Source of the DNA: an uncultured Phascolarctobacterium sp.
Lineage (GTDB): Bacteria > Bacillota > Negativicutes > Acidaminococcales > Acidaminococcaceae
Direction of reading: 5' to 3'
Assembly (NCBI GenBank): GCA_905207485.1
Contig: CAJLLL010000010.1
Coordinates: 1 to 41,337 of the forward strand
DNA: 41,337 nt
In this document: positions 33,658 to 39,999 of the stretch, piece by piece
Layout: each line of letters opens with the position of its first letter
Position numbering within the stretch: position 1 is the stretch's first letter
The notes under the pieces: model-generated
What the model was told of the DNA's origin: nothing
What the model saw: only the letters and a program-made list of their open reading frames with translations
Database searches by the model: none
Position numbers and translations under genes: made by a program

Positions 33658-34678
33658 GCTGTTCACCTGCGGTTAATTTTTTATATAAATCAAGCGCCGA
33701 TTGCAGAATAACTATTGCCAAAGATGCGCCGGTGCCTTCGCCAAGGCGCATGCCTGCATCGACAATAGGCTGAAGGTTTAAAATTTCCAGCATTTTGGCA
33801 TGTGATATTTCTGCCGATAAATGCGAGCAGAACATATAATCTGCGCAGGCAGGTTCAATGCCGTAAGCCAAAAGCGCCGATGCCGTTGCGTTTACGCCGT
33901 CCACCATGGTCGGCACGCGGCGGCGCGCACCAGCAATAATCATACCGGCAAGCCCGGCGTGGTCATAACCGCCAACTTTGCACAAAATATCCATTGCATC
34001 GCCAAGTTTCGGTTTGTTGACAGCCAAACCGTCAGCAACAACTTTACGTTTTACTACCATGCGTTCATCGTTAATGCCGGTGCCGCGCCCAACTGTCAGC
34101 TCCGGTGCAAGCCCGGTAAACGCAGATACGATAGCGGCGGTTGAAGTTGTATTGCCAATGCCCATCTCTGCCGTTACCAGCATGTTATAGCCTTTATCAA
34201 TACATTCATCGGCAACTTTCATGCCGCGCTGCAATGCTTCTTCTGCCTGCTCAAGTGTCATGGCAGGGCCTTTGGTAAAATCTTCCGTACCCCAGGCAAC
34301 CTTTTCGTTGCGGACTTTTGGCAAGTGGGTTAAATCAAAAGTTGTGCCCATATCCACAACAAATACATCTGCACCGGCATGGCGCGCCATTACGTTAGCA
34401 CCTGCCGTGCCGCGCATATAACCGTTAATCATCTGCATGGTTACTTCCTGCGGGTAGGCGCTTACACCATATTTGGCAATGCCGTGGTCGCCGCACATTA
34501 AAAGCATGGCACTTTTTATTTTGCCTTCAAAATCAGCCGTTCCGCTGATTGCCGCATATTTTTCAACCATTTTTTCTATTTTGCCAAGCTGCTCCGGCAC
34601 TTCGTCCAAACGCAACCAGTTTTGGCGTACAATTTCTGCCGCATCTTTATTAAGGGGCGGCACAGTAATTTTCTGCAT
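33650..34678 (-). CDS. cobT: CobT, lower-ligand phosphoribosyltransferase (possible ArsA-type)
   Basis: 342 residues, normal CobT length. It moves the phosphoribosyl group of nicotinate mononucleotide to the lower-ligand base. All family motifs are present: CGDHGIAKYGVSAYP (GDHG 63-66), EMGIGNTTSTAA (171-182), FCSHLSAE, and the catalytic Glu314 in RLGEGTGAS. ATG overlaps the cobU stop (TGATG), behind GGAGG. With a second CobT-family gene two positions downstream, it may work in a heterodimer on phenolic bases rather than, or as well as, on dimethylbenzimidazole; no bza/bluB gene for making that base is in the window. The specificity cannot be read from sequence alone. Confidence 0.93.
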   Translation of the reverse strand: MQKITVPPLNKDAAEIVRQNWLRLDEVPEQLGKIEKMVEKYAAISGTADFEGKIKSAMLLMCGDHGIAKYGVSAYPQEVTMQMINGYMRGTAGANVMARHAGADVFVVDMGTTFDLTHLPKVRNEKVAWGTEDFTKGPAMTLEQAEEALQRGMKVADECIDKGYNMLVTAEMGIGNTTSTAAIVSAFTGLAPELTVGRGTGINDERMVVKRKVVADGLAVNKPKLGDAMDILCKVGGYDHAGLAGMIIAGARRRVPTMVDGVNATASALLAYGIEPACADYMFCSHLSAEISHAKMLEILNLQPIVDAGMRLGEGTGASLAIVILQSALDLYKKLTAGEQHA

Positions 34679-35256
34679 CAGTTTTCCTCCTCAAACTTAA
34701 AAGCCAGTTTCTTCATATCCACTGCCTGTCCGGCAACGCAATAAAACACGCTGTCTGCCGCTTCTGCAACCTGCTGGTTTACCCAGCCCGCAATATCGCG
34801 GTATTCGCGCGCCATAGCATTTTCCGGCACAATGCCTGCGCCGACTTCGTTAGTTACAAACACAACCGTTTTGCCGCTTTGGCGTGCAGCAGCAAGCAAT
34901 TTGCCAATTTCTGCTTTTACAGCCTGTGCTTTTTGTTCAGTTGTGCCCTGCAGCGCATTTTTGCCGTACAATAAATTGCTCATATAAAGCGTCAGGCAAT
35001 CAAACAAAACCGTATCTGCCTGCTGCGCAGCTTCCTGCATCACTTCATGAGCGTTGTAGGGGGCTTCAAAATTTATCCAGCGCGTCTGGGGGCGGCGCGC
35101 CTGGTGTAAAAGTACACGTTCTGCCATCTCGTCATCAAAAATCTCGGCGGTAGCAATGTAGGCGCACCTAGCGCCATAATGCAGCACATATTTTTCAGCA
35201 AATTCACTTTTGCCGCTGCGTGCACCGCCCGTTACCAAAACAAGTTTACCCGGCAT
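34678..35256 (-). CDS. cobU: Adenosylcobinamide kinase / guanylyltransferase
   Basis: 192 residues. It phosphorylates adenosylcobinamide and converts it to AdoCbi-GDP. The P-loop GGARSGKS is at 9-16, followed by AYIATAEIFDDEM, the guanylylated-His segment LLHQARRP, and VFVTNEVGAGIVP, all as in CobU. I start at the ATG at 35256, 7 nt behind AAAGGAG; the reading to 35298 would enter the attenuator hairpin. First gene of cobU-cobT-cobS-cobT paralogue-cobC, with overlapping or short junctions, under the riboswitch at 35362-35522. The pathway branch for corrin ring synthesis is not in the window, so salvage or a remote ring cluster is expected. Confidence 0.94.
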   Translation of the reverse strand: MPGKLVLVTGGARSGKSEFAEKYVLHYGARCAYIATAEIFDDEMAERVLLHQARRPQTRWINFEAPYNAHEVMQEAAQQADTVLFDCLTLYMSNLLYGKNALQGTTEQKAQAVKAEIGKLLAAARQSGKTVVFVTNEVGAGIVPENAMAREYRDIAGWVNQQVAEAADSVFYCVAGQAVDMKKLAFKFEEEN

Positions 35257-35278
35257 CTTAAAACTCCTTTCTATAAAC

Positions 35279-35306
35279 AAAAAATCCCCTTTATGCAAAG
35301 AGGATT
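35279..35306 (-). terminator. Attenuator terminator of the cob operon
   Basis: Minus-strand AATCCTCTTT-GCAT-AAAGGGGATT stem (G-U pair) followed by TTTTTTG, between the aptamer and the cobU ribosome binding site. Confidence 0.85.
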
Positions 35307-35361
35307 ACACTTTTGCCAATATGCAAGCACCCACCTATCCCCCGTAGGCAATAGCACTCGT

Positions 35362-35522
35362 AACAGGCAGGTCTCCTGGCTCAGGTTCATCGCCGCGCTG
35401 CGCCTTCCCAAAGCATCGCTTCAGTGACATATTGCAGACGGCTCGCCATTACAGTAGCGGGACTGCGCCGGATTCGCACCGGCTTCCCTATTAAGCTCGC
35501 GGGGTTAACCGCATCACCTGTT
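35362..35522 (-). ncRNA. Cobalamin riboswitch (AdoCbl type) of the cob operon
   Basis: The minus strand has the full classical core: GGGAAGCCGGTGCGAATCC, then GCAGTCCCGCTACTGTAA and GAGCCAGGAGACCTGCC (the B12 box region). AACAGG (35517-35522) and CCTGTT (35362-35367) close the aptamer. An intrinsic terminator follows 55 nt downstream, so high cobalamin should stop transcription of cobU-cobC. The 360-nt gap 35257-35616 is fully taken by this leader, its promoter and the FSA terminator. Confidence 0.95.
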
Positions 35523-35537
35523 GATTTTTTCCGATAA

Positions 35538-35543
35538 ATTATA
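35538..35543 (-). promoter_or_regulatory. -10 element of the cob operon promoter
   Basis: Perfect TATAAT on the minus strand about 15 nt ahead of the aptamer; the -35 (near GGAATT) is poor. Confidence 0.5.
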
Positions 35544-35578
35544 TTCTATGCGTTTTTAAAAATTCCTGCCGTGGCAGA

Positions 35579-35610
35579 TAAAAAATTAGCGGCAGCATTT
35601 ACGCCGCCGC
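35579..35610 (-). terminator. Terminator of the transaldolase-like gene
   Basis: Minus-strand GCGGCGGC / GCTGCCGC stem (one G-U) with a GTAAAT loop, followed by TAATTTTTT. Confidence 0.65.
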
Positions 35611-35616
35611 GTGATA

Positions 35617-36261
35617 TTATTTCAAGCTGTTTTTATAATCTTCAAGGAACTGTGCCAGACCTTTATCTGTTAAAGGATGCAGCAGCATTTCTTTTAATAC
35701 TTTGGTAGGGATGGTAGCAATATCGGCACCTGCCAGCATTACTTTTTCTACATGTTCCATATTGCGGACACTGGCTGCGATAATTTGCGTATCAAGGTTA
35801 TACTGACGGAAAACTTTAACCATTTTTTCCACCAGTTCTACACCGTTTTCGCCGATATCATCCAAACGGCCGATAAACGGGCTGACATAAGTTGCACCTG
35901 CACGTGCTGCCAAAAGTGCCTGCTGCAAACTAAACACCAATGTTACGTTGGTTTTAATGCCTTCTTTGCTTAAAATTTTAACAGCTTTCAGGCCTTCGGC
36001 AATGCAGGGAATTTTAATAACAACTTTATCGGAAATTTTCATCAGCTTACGCGCTTCGGCAACCATGCCTTCGCAATCGGTGCTGATAACTTCTGCGCTT
36101 ACAGGGCCGTCAACCAATGCGCAAATTTCGGGAATAACCTCAGCCTGGGTTCTGCCGCTTTTAGCAATCAGGCTCGGATTGGTGGTTACGCCATATACAA
36201 CGCCCAGCGCTGCCATTTCTGCAATTTCCGCGACATTAGCGGTATCCATAAAAATCTTCAC
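35617..36261 (-). CDS. Transaldolase-like fructose-6-phosphate aldolase (TalC/FSA family)
   Basis: 214 residues, the length of the small TalC/FSA subgroup (classical transaldolases are longer). TIM barrel with FMDTANVAEIAEM at the start, GVTTNPSLIAKSG, the Schiff-base lysine Lys83 in VVIKIPC, and IGRLDDIGENG. Members act either as transaldolases of the pentose phosphate pathway or as FSA; sequence reading cannot fully decide. I choose the GTG at 36261 (MKIFMDTANV), 7 nt behind AGAGG, which matches the family N terminus; an ATG at 36279 would add six residues. A TAAAA repeat precedes it (36284-36303). Confidence 0.9.
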   Translation of the reverse strand: MKIFMDTANVAEIAEMAALGVVYGVTTNPSLIAKSGRTQAEVIPEICALVDGPVSAEVISTDCEGMVAEARKLMKISDKVVIKIPCIAEGLKAVKILSKEGIKTNVTLVFSLQQALLAARAGATYVSPFIGRLDDIGENGVELVEKMVKVFRQYNLDTQIIAASVRNMEHVEKVMLAGADIATIPTKVLKEMLLHPLTDKGLAQFLEDYKNSLK

Positions 36262-36283
36262 AACGCATACCTCTTTCATATTT

Positions 36284-36303
36284 AAAATAAAATAAAATAA
36301 AAT
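36284..36303. repeat. Short tandem TAAAA repeat in the FSA leader
   Basis: Four uninterrupted copies of TAAAA directly upstream of the FSA ribosome binding site. Copy number could vary, with possible effect on promoter spacing, but this is only suggested. Confidence 0.5.
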
Positions 36304-36328
36304 TAAACAAACATAACTTAGCGGCTAA

Positions 36329-36359
36329 ATTAAAAACTTGCTTGCAAGCCGTTTTTAAT
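36329..36359 (-). terminator. Possible weak terminator after the small Zn-ribbon gene
   Basis: ATTAAAAAC and GTTTTTAAT form a perfect 9-bp inverted repeat around CTTGCTTGCAAGCC. It is AT-rich and lies between two minus-strand genes. Confidence 0.35.
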
Positions 36360-36370
36360 CAGCGGCTCAC

Positions 36371-36568
36371 TTAAAACAAAACCGTCTGGTCGCTGTCCGG
36401 CGGTAAAAAAACATCATGCCCGCGGCCTTTGCGGTTTTTGCTGTTTACCCAAGTGCCGCACTTCGGGCACTGCATTTCTGCCGCAGGCAACGCCCACGCC
36501 AGTTTACTGCCGCATTTCGGGCAAATAAAAAGCACCTGCATATTTTCGCCGGGCTGATATTTTTTCAT
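36371..36568 (-). CDS. Small zinc-ribbon protein of unknown function
   Basis: 65 residues. Two CxxC knuckles (CPKCGSKLAWALPAAEMQCPKCG) form a zinc ribbon in the first half, like MJ0042/rubredoxin-type ribbons; the tail is Lys/Arg-rich then acidic. Function unknown; many such proteins regulate or bind RNA polymerase or DNA. GGAG precedes the ATG at a usable distance, and a promoter candidate lies at 36602-36630. Confidence 0.7.
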   Translation of the reverse strand: MKKYQPGENMQVLFICPKCGSKLAWALPAAEMQCPKCGTWVNSKNRKGRGHDVFLPPDSDQTVLF

Positions 36569-36601
36569 ATTCCGTCAACTCCTTTGCGGCCTTACCAGTC
36601 T

Positions 36602-36630
36602 ATTATACACTATCGCCGCATTTTTTGCAG
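36602..36630 (-). promoter_or_regulatory. Promoter candidate of the small zinc-ribbon gene
   Basis: TATAAT (36602-36607) with CTGCAA (36625-36630) 17 nt upstream on the minus strand. Confidence 0.5.
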
Positions 36631-36648
36631 ATTTTATTACAAGTTTTA

Positions 36649-36677
36649 TGGACAAACTGCGTAAAATTTTATATGCT
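36649..36677 (+). promoter_or_regulatory. Promoter candidate of the 36710 gene
   Basis: TGGACA (36649-36654), 17-nt spacer, TATGCT (36672-36677), divergent from the preceding promoter. Confidence 0.5.
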
Positions 36678-36709
36678 ATTATTAAATAAACTTTAAGCGA
36701 GGTTACATT

Positions 36710-37009
36710 ATGGCACTGCAAAAAGAATTTGAAGCACTCGGCTGCTGGAGTGCGCCGACCGAAGAAGAACATATCAGCGTTTACGGGCTGGATTTTGATA
36801 ACTGCTATATTATTTTTACCGATTTGGACGGCAAAACGCCTGTTAATGCCAACGAACCAATTGTTGCCGCCTGCTACGATAACCGCGATGCCTTTATGTG
36901 GGGCAAAGAACTGCAAAACTTTGACGCATTAAAAGCACTGCGCGCCGCCAACGCGGATGACGAAGCCTTCATCGCCGCCGTTGAAGCGTATACTCTGCCG
37001 AAAGAATGA
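36710..37009 (+). CDS. Small acidic protein of unknown function
   Basis: 99 residues, acidic, no signal peptide, membrane segment or cysteine cluster; I do not recognise it. It looks like a compact alpha/beta fold (HISVYGLDFDNCYIIFTDLDG followed by a helical, Ala-rich C-terminal half). GAGG lies 7 nt before the ATG and a promoter candidate upstream, and codon use is like that of the neighbours, so it is likely a real gene. It converges on the DUF4143 ATPase gene across the long hairpin at 37051-37207. Confidence 0.75.
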   Translation: MALQKEFEALGCWSAPTEEEHISVYGLDFDNCYIIFTDLDGKTPVNANEPIVAACYDNRDAFMWGKELQNFDALKALRAANADDEAFIAAVEAYTLPKE

Positions 37010-37050
37010 GAGCAAAACATTAATAATATTATCAGGCAACCCAAAATTAA

Positions 37051-37207
37051 AAAGGGCCTGCTGACAGAAAACATTCAAAAATTGCAATATTCCATAAAAA
37101 ATAACAGTCAAAAACACACTTTGAACGTAGTGAATAAGTGTTTTGACTGTTATTTTGCTAAAATTATTGCTTAAAATTTTTGAGTTGACTGTTAGCAGGC
37201 CTTTTTT
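37051..37207. repeat. Long imperfect inverted repeat (MITE-like element or compound terminator)
   Basis: The outer arms GGGCCTGCTGACAG and CTGTTAGCAGGCC and inner arms AAAATAACAGTCAAAAACAC / GTGTTTTGACTGTTATTTT pair around a loop of about 20 nt centred near 37130; the intermediate segments (TCAAAAATT, GCAATA) pair as well. The right arm ends in TTTTTT on the plus strand and the left arm in A's, so it could end transcription both ways. Unusually long for a terminator, hence a miniature inverted-repeat element is possible; no clear target duplication is seen. Confidence 0.75.
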
Positions 37208-37226
37208 GTTGTAACCATATCAACTT

Positions 37227-38459
37227 TTACACCATCCATGCCGGTATGTACCATAAATCCTGCGCCGCAGGCAGTAAATCATCGGCAAAACATATTATGC
37301 CGCCTTCGCCAATTTTTATGTTAGCATCTGCGCTCACCGGCTCCAGTATCGCAAAAGTTTTTACCGCCTTTTGCGGATACGCACTTTTCTTTATTGCTAC
37401 AGGATATGCCGTGCCGTTTTCGTAGATGATTAGTTCTATCTCTTTGCCGTTAAAGTTGCGCAAATAATACAGCGGCGGTACTATGCCTTTATTAACATAG
37501 CTTTTGTAAATCTCTGCCACAACCCATGTTTCAAAAAATTCTCCGCTCGTTGCGCCTGCTTCTAAGGCATCAGCGTTAAGCCAGCGAGTTAAATACGCAG
37601 CAAGGCCGGTATCAAAAAAGTACAGCTTCGGTGCTTTTACTATATATTTTGCTCCCGGCGGCATAAAAGGCTGAAGCAGATAAATTATGCCTGCTGCCTC
37701 CAGTGTTTTTATCCACTGCTTGGCAGTTGGAGCGCTTACCTCTGCCGCTTTCGCAAGTTCCGCGTAGTTTATCATCTTGCCTGTCTGTCCGGCAGCAGCG
37801 CATAAAAAGCGGAAGAATACCATTTCGTCATTAATTTGCAGCAGCTTCATCACATCGCGCTGCAAAAAGGTTTGCACATAACTTGCGTAATAACTTTGCC
37901 AGTCCTGTTCTCCGCCGTTATAAAGCGCCGGCATGCTGCCCTGCCAGATTAGTTTATATATTTCTTTAAGGCTCTGCTTTTTTGCGTTATTGATGCGTTC
38001 AAACAGTGCTTCTTTTACCGGTATAAATGGTTCTGTATTATCCGTACCGTTAATTTCATTTGCTGTTAAGCCTTGCAAATCTATAATGCCTACTCTGCCT
38101 GCAAGACTTTCCGTTACGCCCTGCATTAACGGCAACCGCTGCGAACCAGTCAGCCAGATGTCGCCATTTTGCGCTGCGTTATCGGCATATATTTTAATGT
38201 AGCTTAAAAGTGCCGGTGCATATTGTATTTCATCAATTAAAAGCGGCAGCGTGTAGCGCTGCAAAAACAGAGCCGGGTCGCTAATGGCCAGACTACGCAC
38301 GGCCAAATCATCCAGCGTAACGTAAGTACGCCCAGTATCTTGCGCCAAGTGTTTAAGCAAAGTTGTTTTGCCCACCTGCCGCGCCCCGGTTAAAAGCAGT
38401 ACCTTAAATTGTCTCGATATTCTGTTTATCGTTTTTTCAATATTGCGTGTAATGTACAT
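37227..38459 (-). CDS. AAA family ATPase with DUF4143 domain
   Basis: 410 residues. The N-terminal AAA module has Walker A LLTGARQVGKTTLL (P-loop 25-32), Walker B LPLLIDEIQY and sensor-1 WLTGSQ; the middle has a winged-helix-like segment (AELAKAAEVSAPTAKQWIKTL) and the C-terminal DUF4143 domain is nuclease-like (FETWVVAEIYK, then NGKEIELIIYENG, with AIKKS resembling the PD-(D/E)XK Glu-x-Lys). Role unknown; these ATPases are common, strain-variable genes. It lies between the long hairpin and the AT-rich polysaccharide genes, so it may belong to the variable region. Confidence 0.88.
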   Translation of the reverse strand: MYITRNIEKTINRISRQFKVLLLTGARQVGKTTLLKHLAQDTGRTYVTLDDLAVRSLAISDPALFLQRYTLPLLIDEIQYAPALLSYIKIYADNAAQNGDIWLTGSQRLPLMQGVTESLAGRVGIIDLQGLTANEINGTDNTEPFIPVKEALFERINNAKKQSLKEIYKLIWQGSMPALYNGGEQDWQSYYASYVQTFLQRDVMKLLQINDEMVFFRFLCAAAGQTGKMINYAELAKAAEVSAPTAKQWIKTLEAAGIIYLLQPFMPPGAKYIVKAPKLYFFDTGLAAYLTRWLNADALEAGATSGEFFETWVVAEIYKSYVNKGIVPPLYYLRNFNGKEIELIIYENGTAYPVAIKKSAYPQKAVKTFAILEPVSADANIKIGEGGIICFADDLLPAAQDLWYIPAWMV

Positions 38460-38481
38460 AAAGCCTCGAAAATTAAAATTA

Positions 38482-39999
38482 TTAATATTTTCCTATAATT
38501 CTTTGTTTAACAAAACAAATCAAAAACTGCATTTCTTCTCTGTTTTTAAAGATTGCATACCACAAAATAAGTGTAACATTTACGCAAATAAAAATACCTG
38601 CTATAAAATTTGATAAAGTAACTTTGGTAAACAAACTACTATAAACAAATTCGCTTATCATTGCCGCTAACAACGCCACAGCAGCAAATTTTAAATAGTC
38701 AATAAAATAATCTTTTAGTTTAATATATATACCATTGTTAAAAAGTACATACGGCTCTACCCAAAAACAGGTTAATAAAGTACTTATTATCCCACCCAAT
38801 ACTACACCAATTGCACCGTAATTAATCGTTAAATAAATTGAAGCAGTTAAATTTATAATAGATTCTGCCAATGGTTTGTAACGATCATTCCAATATAAGC
38901 CGCAGGCATCACGAAACATTAACACTGCTTTGCGCATATAGGTTAAATAAAACGAAAATGCCATTGCCGCTGTAACTGTTTCACTAAACAAATAATCCTT
39001 GCCAACCCACAGTTCTACAAACGGATTAAATAAAATATACAAACCGCAAAAACAAATTGCTGCCTGTAAAGCCGTTATAAATTCTGTAATTTTAAAGGCT
39101 TTTATTTTTTTGCTGTTTTCTTCAAGCACCATTAAATTTCCGACACTGGCAGTAATGCTTTCAAAAAATTTGGCAGCAAATGTATTAAGCGCTGCTAGCA
39201 CCATATAGTAGTTGCTGTATAAACCTACTGCTGCAAGCCCAGCGAATTTACTTAATACAAGGTTACTGCTGCTAAAAACTACCATACCACCTATTTTATG
39301 GCATATCATAGCTTTGGTATTTTTTACTATCTGCCGTTTTATATCTAAATCTAAAAGTTTTGCCGGTTCATTTAAGTACGAATATTCTTTATCCGCCTTA
39401 CGTGCGATGATAAAGTTTTCCAGTATTGTTCCAAACAGCATTAAAATAATAAAGCACCAGTAATTTTCAAAAATAAGTAAAAATATTATTTGCAAAACAG
39501 CAACTAATACCTGCACAGTCGCCTGATAGATATTAACTACATACTGCTTTTGATCAGCAATTAAAAGGCTGCGTTTATATGTCCACAAATAGCTAACTAC
39601 GGTATTAAGCAAAAATACTAAATAAAAATAATGCACTTGAGGTACGCCTTGCCCATCTTTTATAAAACTATCCAAAAACGGAAACAATGCCAAACCAAAA
39701 ACTAAAATAATACCACCAACAGCAATATACACATTTTTAAACAAGTGCATTATACTTCTTACAGTTTCTTTATCACCATAAGCCAAAGGCTTATATAAGC
39801 TATACACAATAGCAGGACCAATTCCAAGTTCCGCCAATGAAAGCATTGCCAGTACATTTGTAAATAACCCGTTAACACCTAAATATTCTATCGGCAGGGT
39901 TTTAACAAATACCATGCGCACAATAAATTTAAGAAGGTTAACGACTATATAATTTATTGCTGAATATTTAATGTTCCTGCCGACTGCCTGCATCGCCAT
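38482..39999 (-). CDS. Polysaccharide flippase (Wzx/PST family)
   Basis: 505 residues with 12-14 hydrophobic segments, member of the MATE-like oligosaccharide exporter superfamily. The N terminus (NIKYSAINYIVVNLLKFIVRM, then LPIEYLGVNGLFTNVLAMLSLAELG) is characteristic of lipopolysaccharide/teichoic-acid flippases that move lipid-linked repeat units across the cytoplasmic membrane. It overlaps the upstream polymerase gene by 32 nt; no good ribosome binding site is visible for the ATG at 39999, so coupling is likely and a start a few codons downstream is possible. Base composition is clearly more AT-rich than that of the genes left of 37000. Confidence 0.85.
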   Translation of the reverse strand: MAMQAVGRNIKYSAINYIVVNLLKFIVRMVFVKTLPIEYLGVNGLFTNVLAMLSLAELGIGPAIVYSLYKPLAYGDKETVRSIMHLFKNVYIAVGGIILVFGLALFPFLDSFIKDGQGVPQVHYFYLVFLLNTVVSYLWTYKRSLLIADQKQYVVNIYQATVQVLVAVLQIIFLLIFENYWCFIILMLFGTILENFIIARKADKEYSYLNEPAKLLDLDIKRQIVKNTKAMICHKIGGMVVFSSSNLVLSKFAGLAAVGLYSNYYMVLAALNTFAAKFFESITASVGNLMVLEENSKKIKAFKITEFITALQAAICFCGLYILFNPFVELWVGKDYLFSETVTAAMAFSFYLTYMRKAVLMFRDACGLYWNDRYKPLAESIINLTASIYLTINYGAIGVVLGGIISTLLTCFWVEPYVLFNNGIYIKLKDYFIDYLKFAAVALLAAMISEFVYSSLFTKVTLSNFIAGIFICVNVTLILWYAIFKNREEMQFLICFVKQRIIGKY

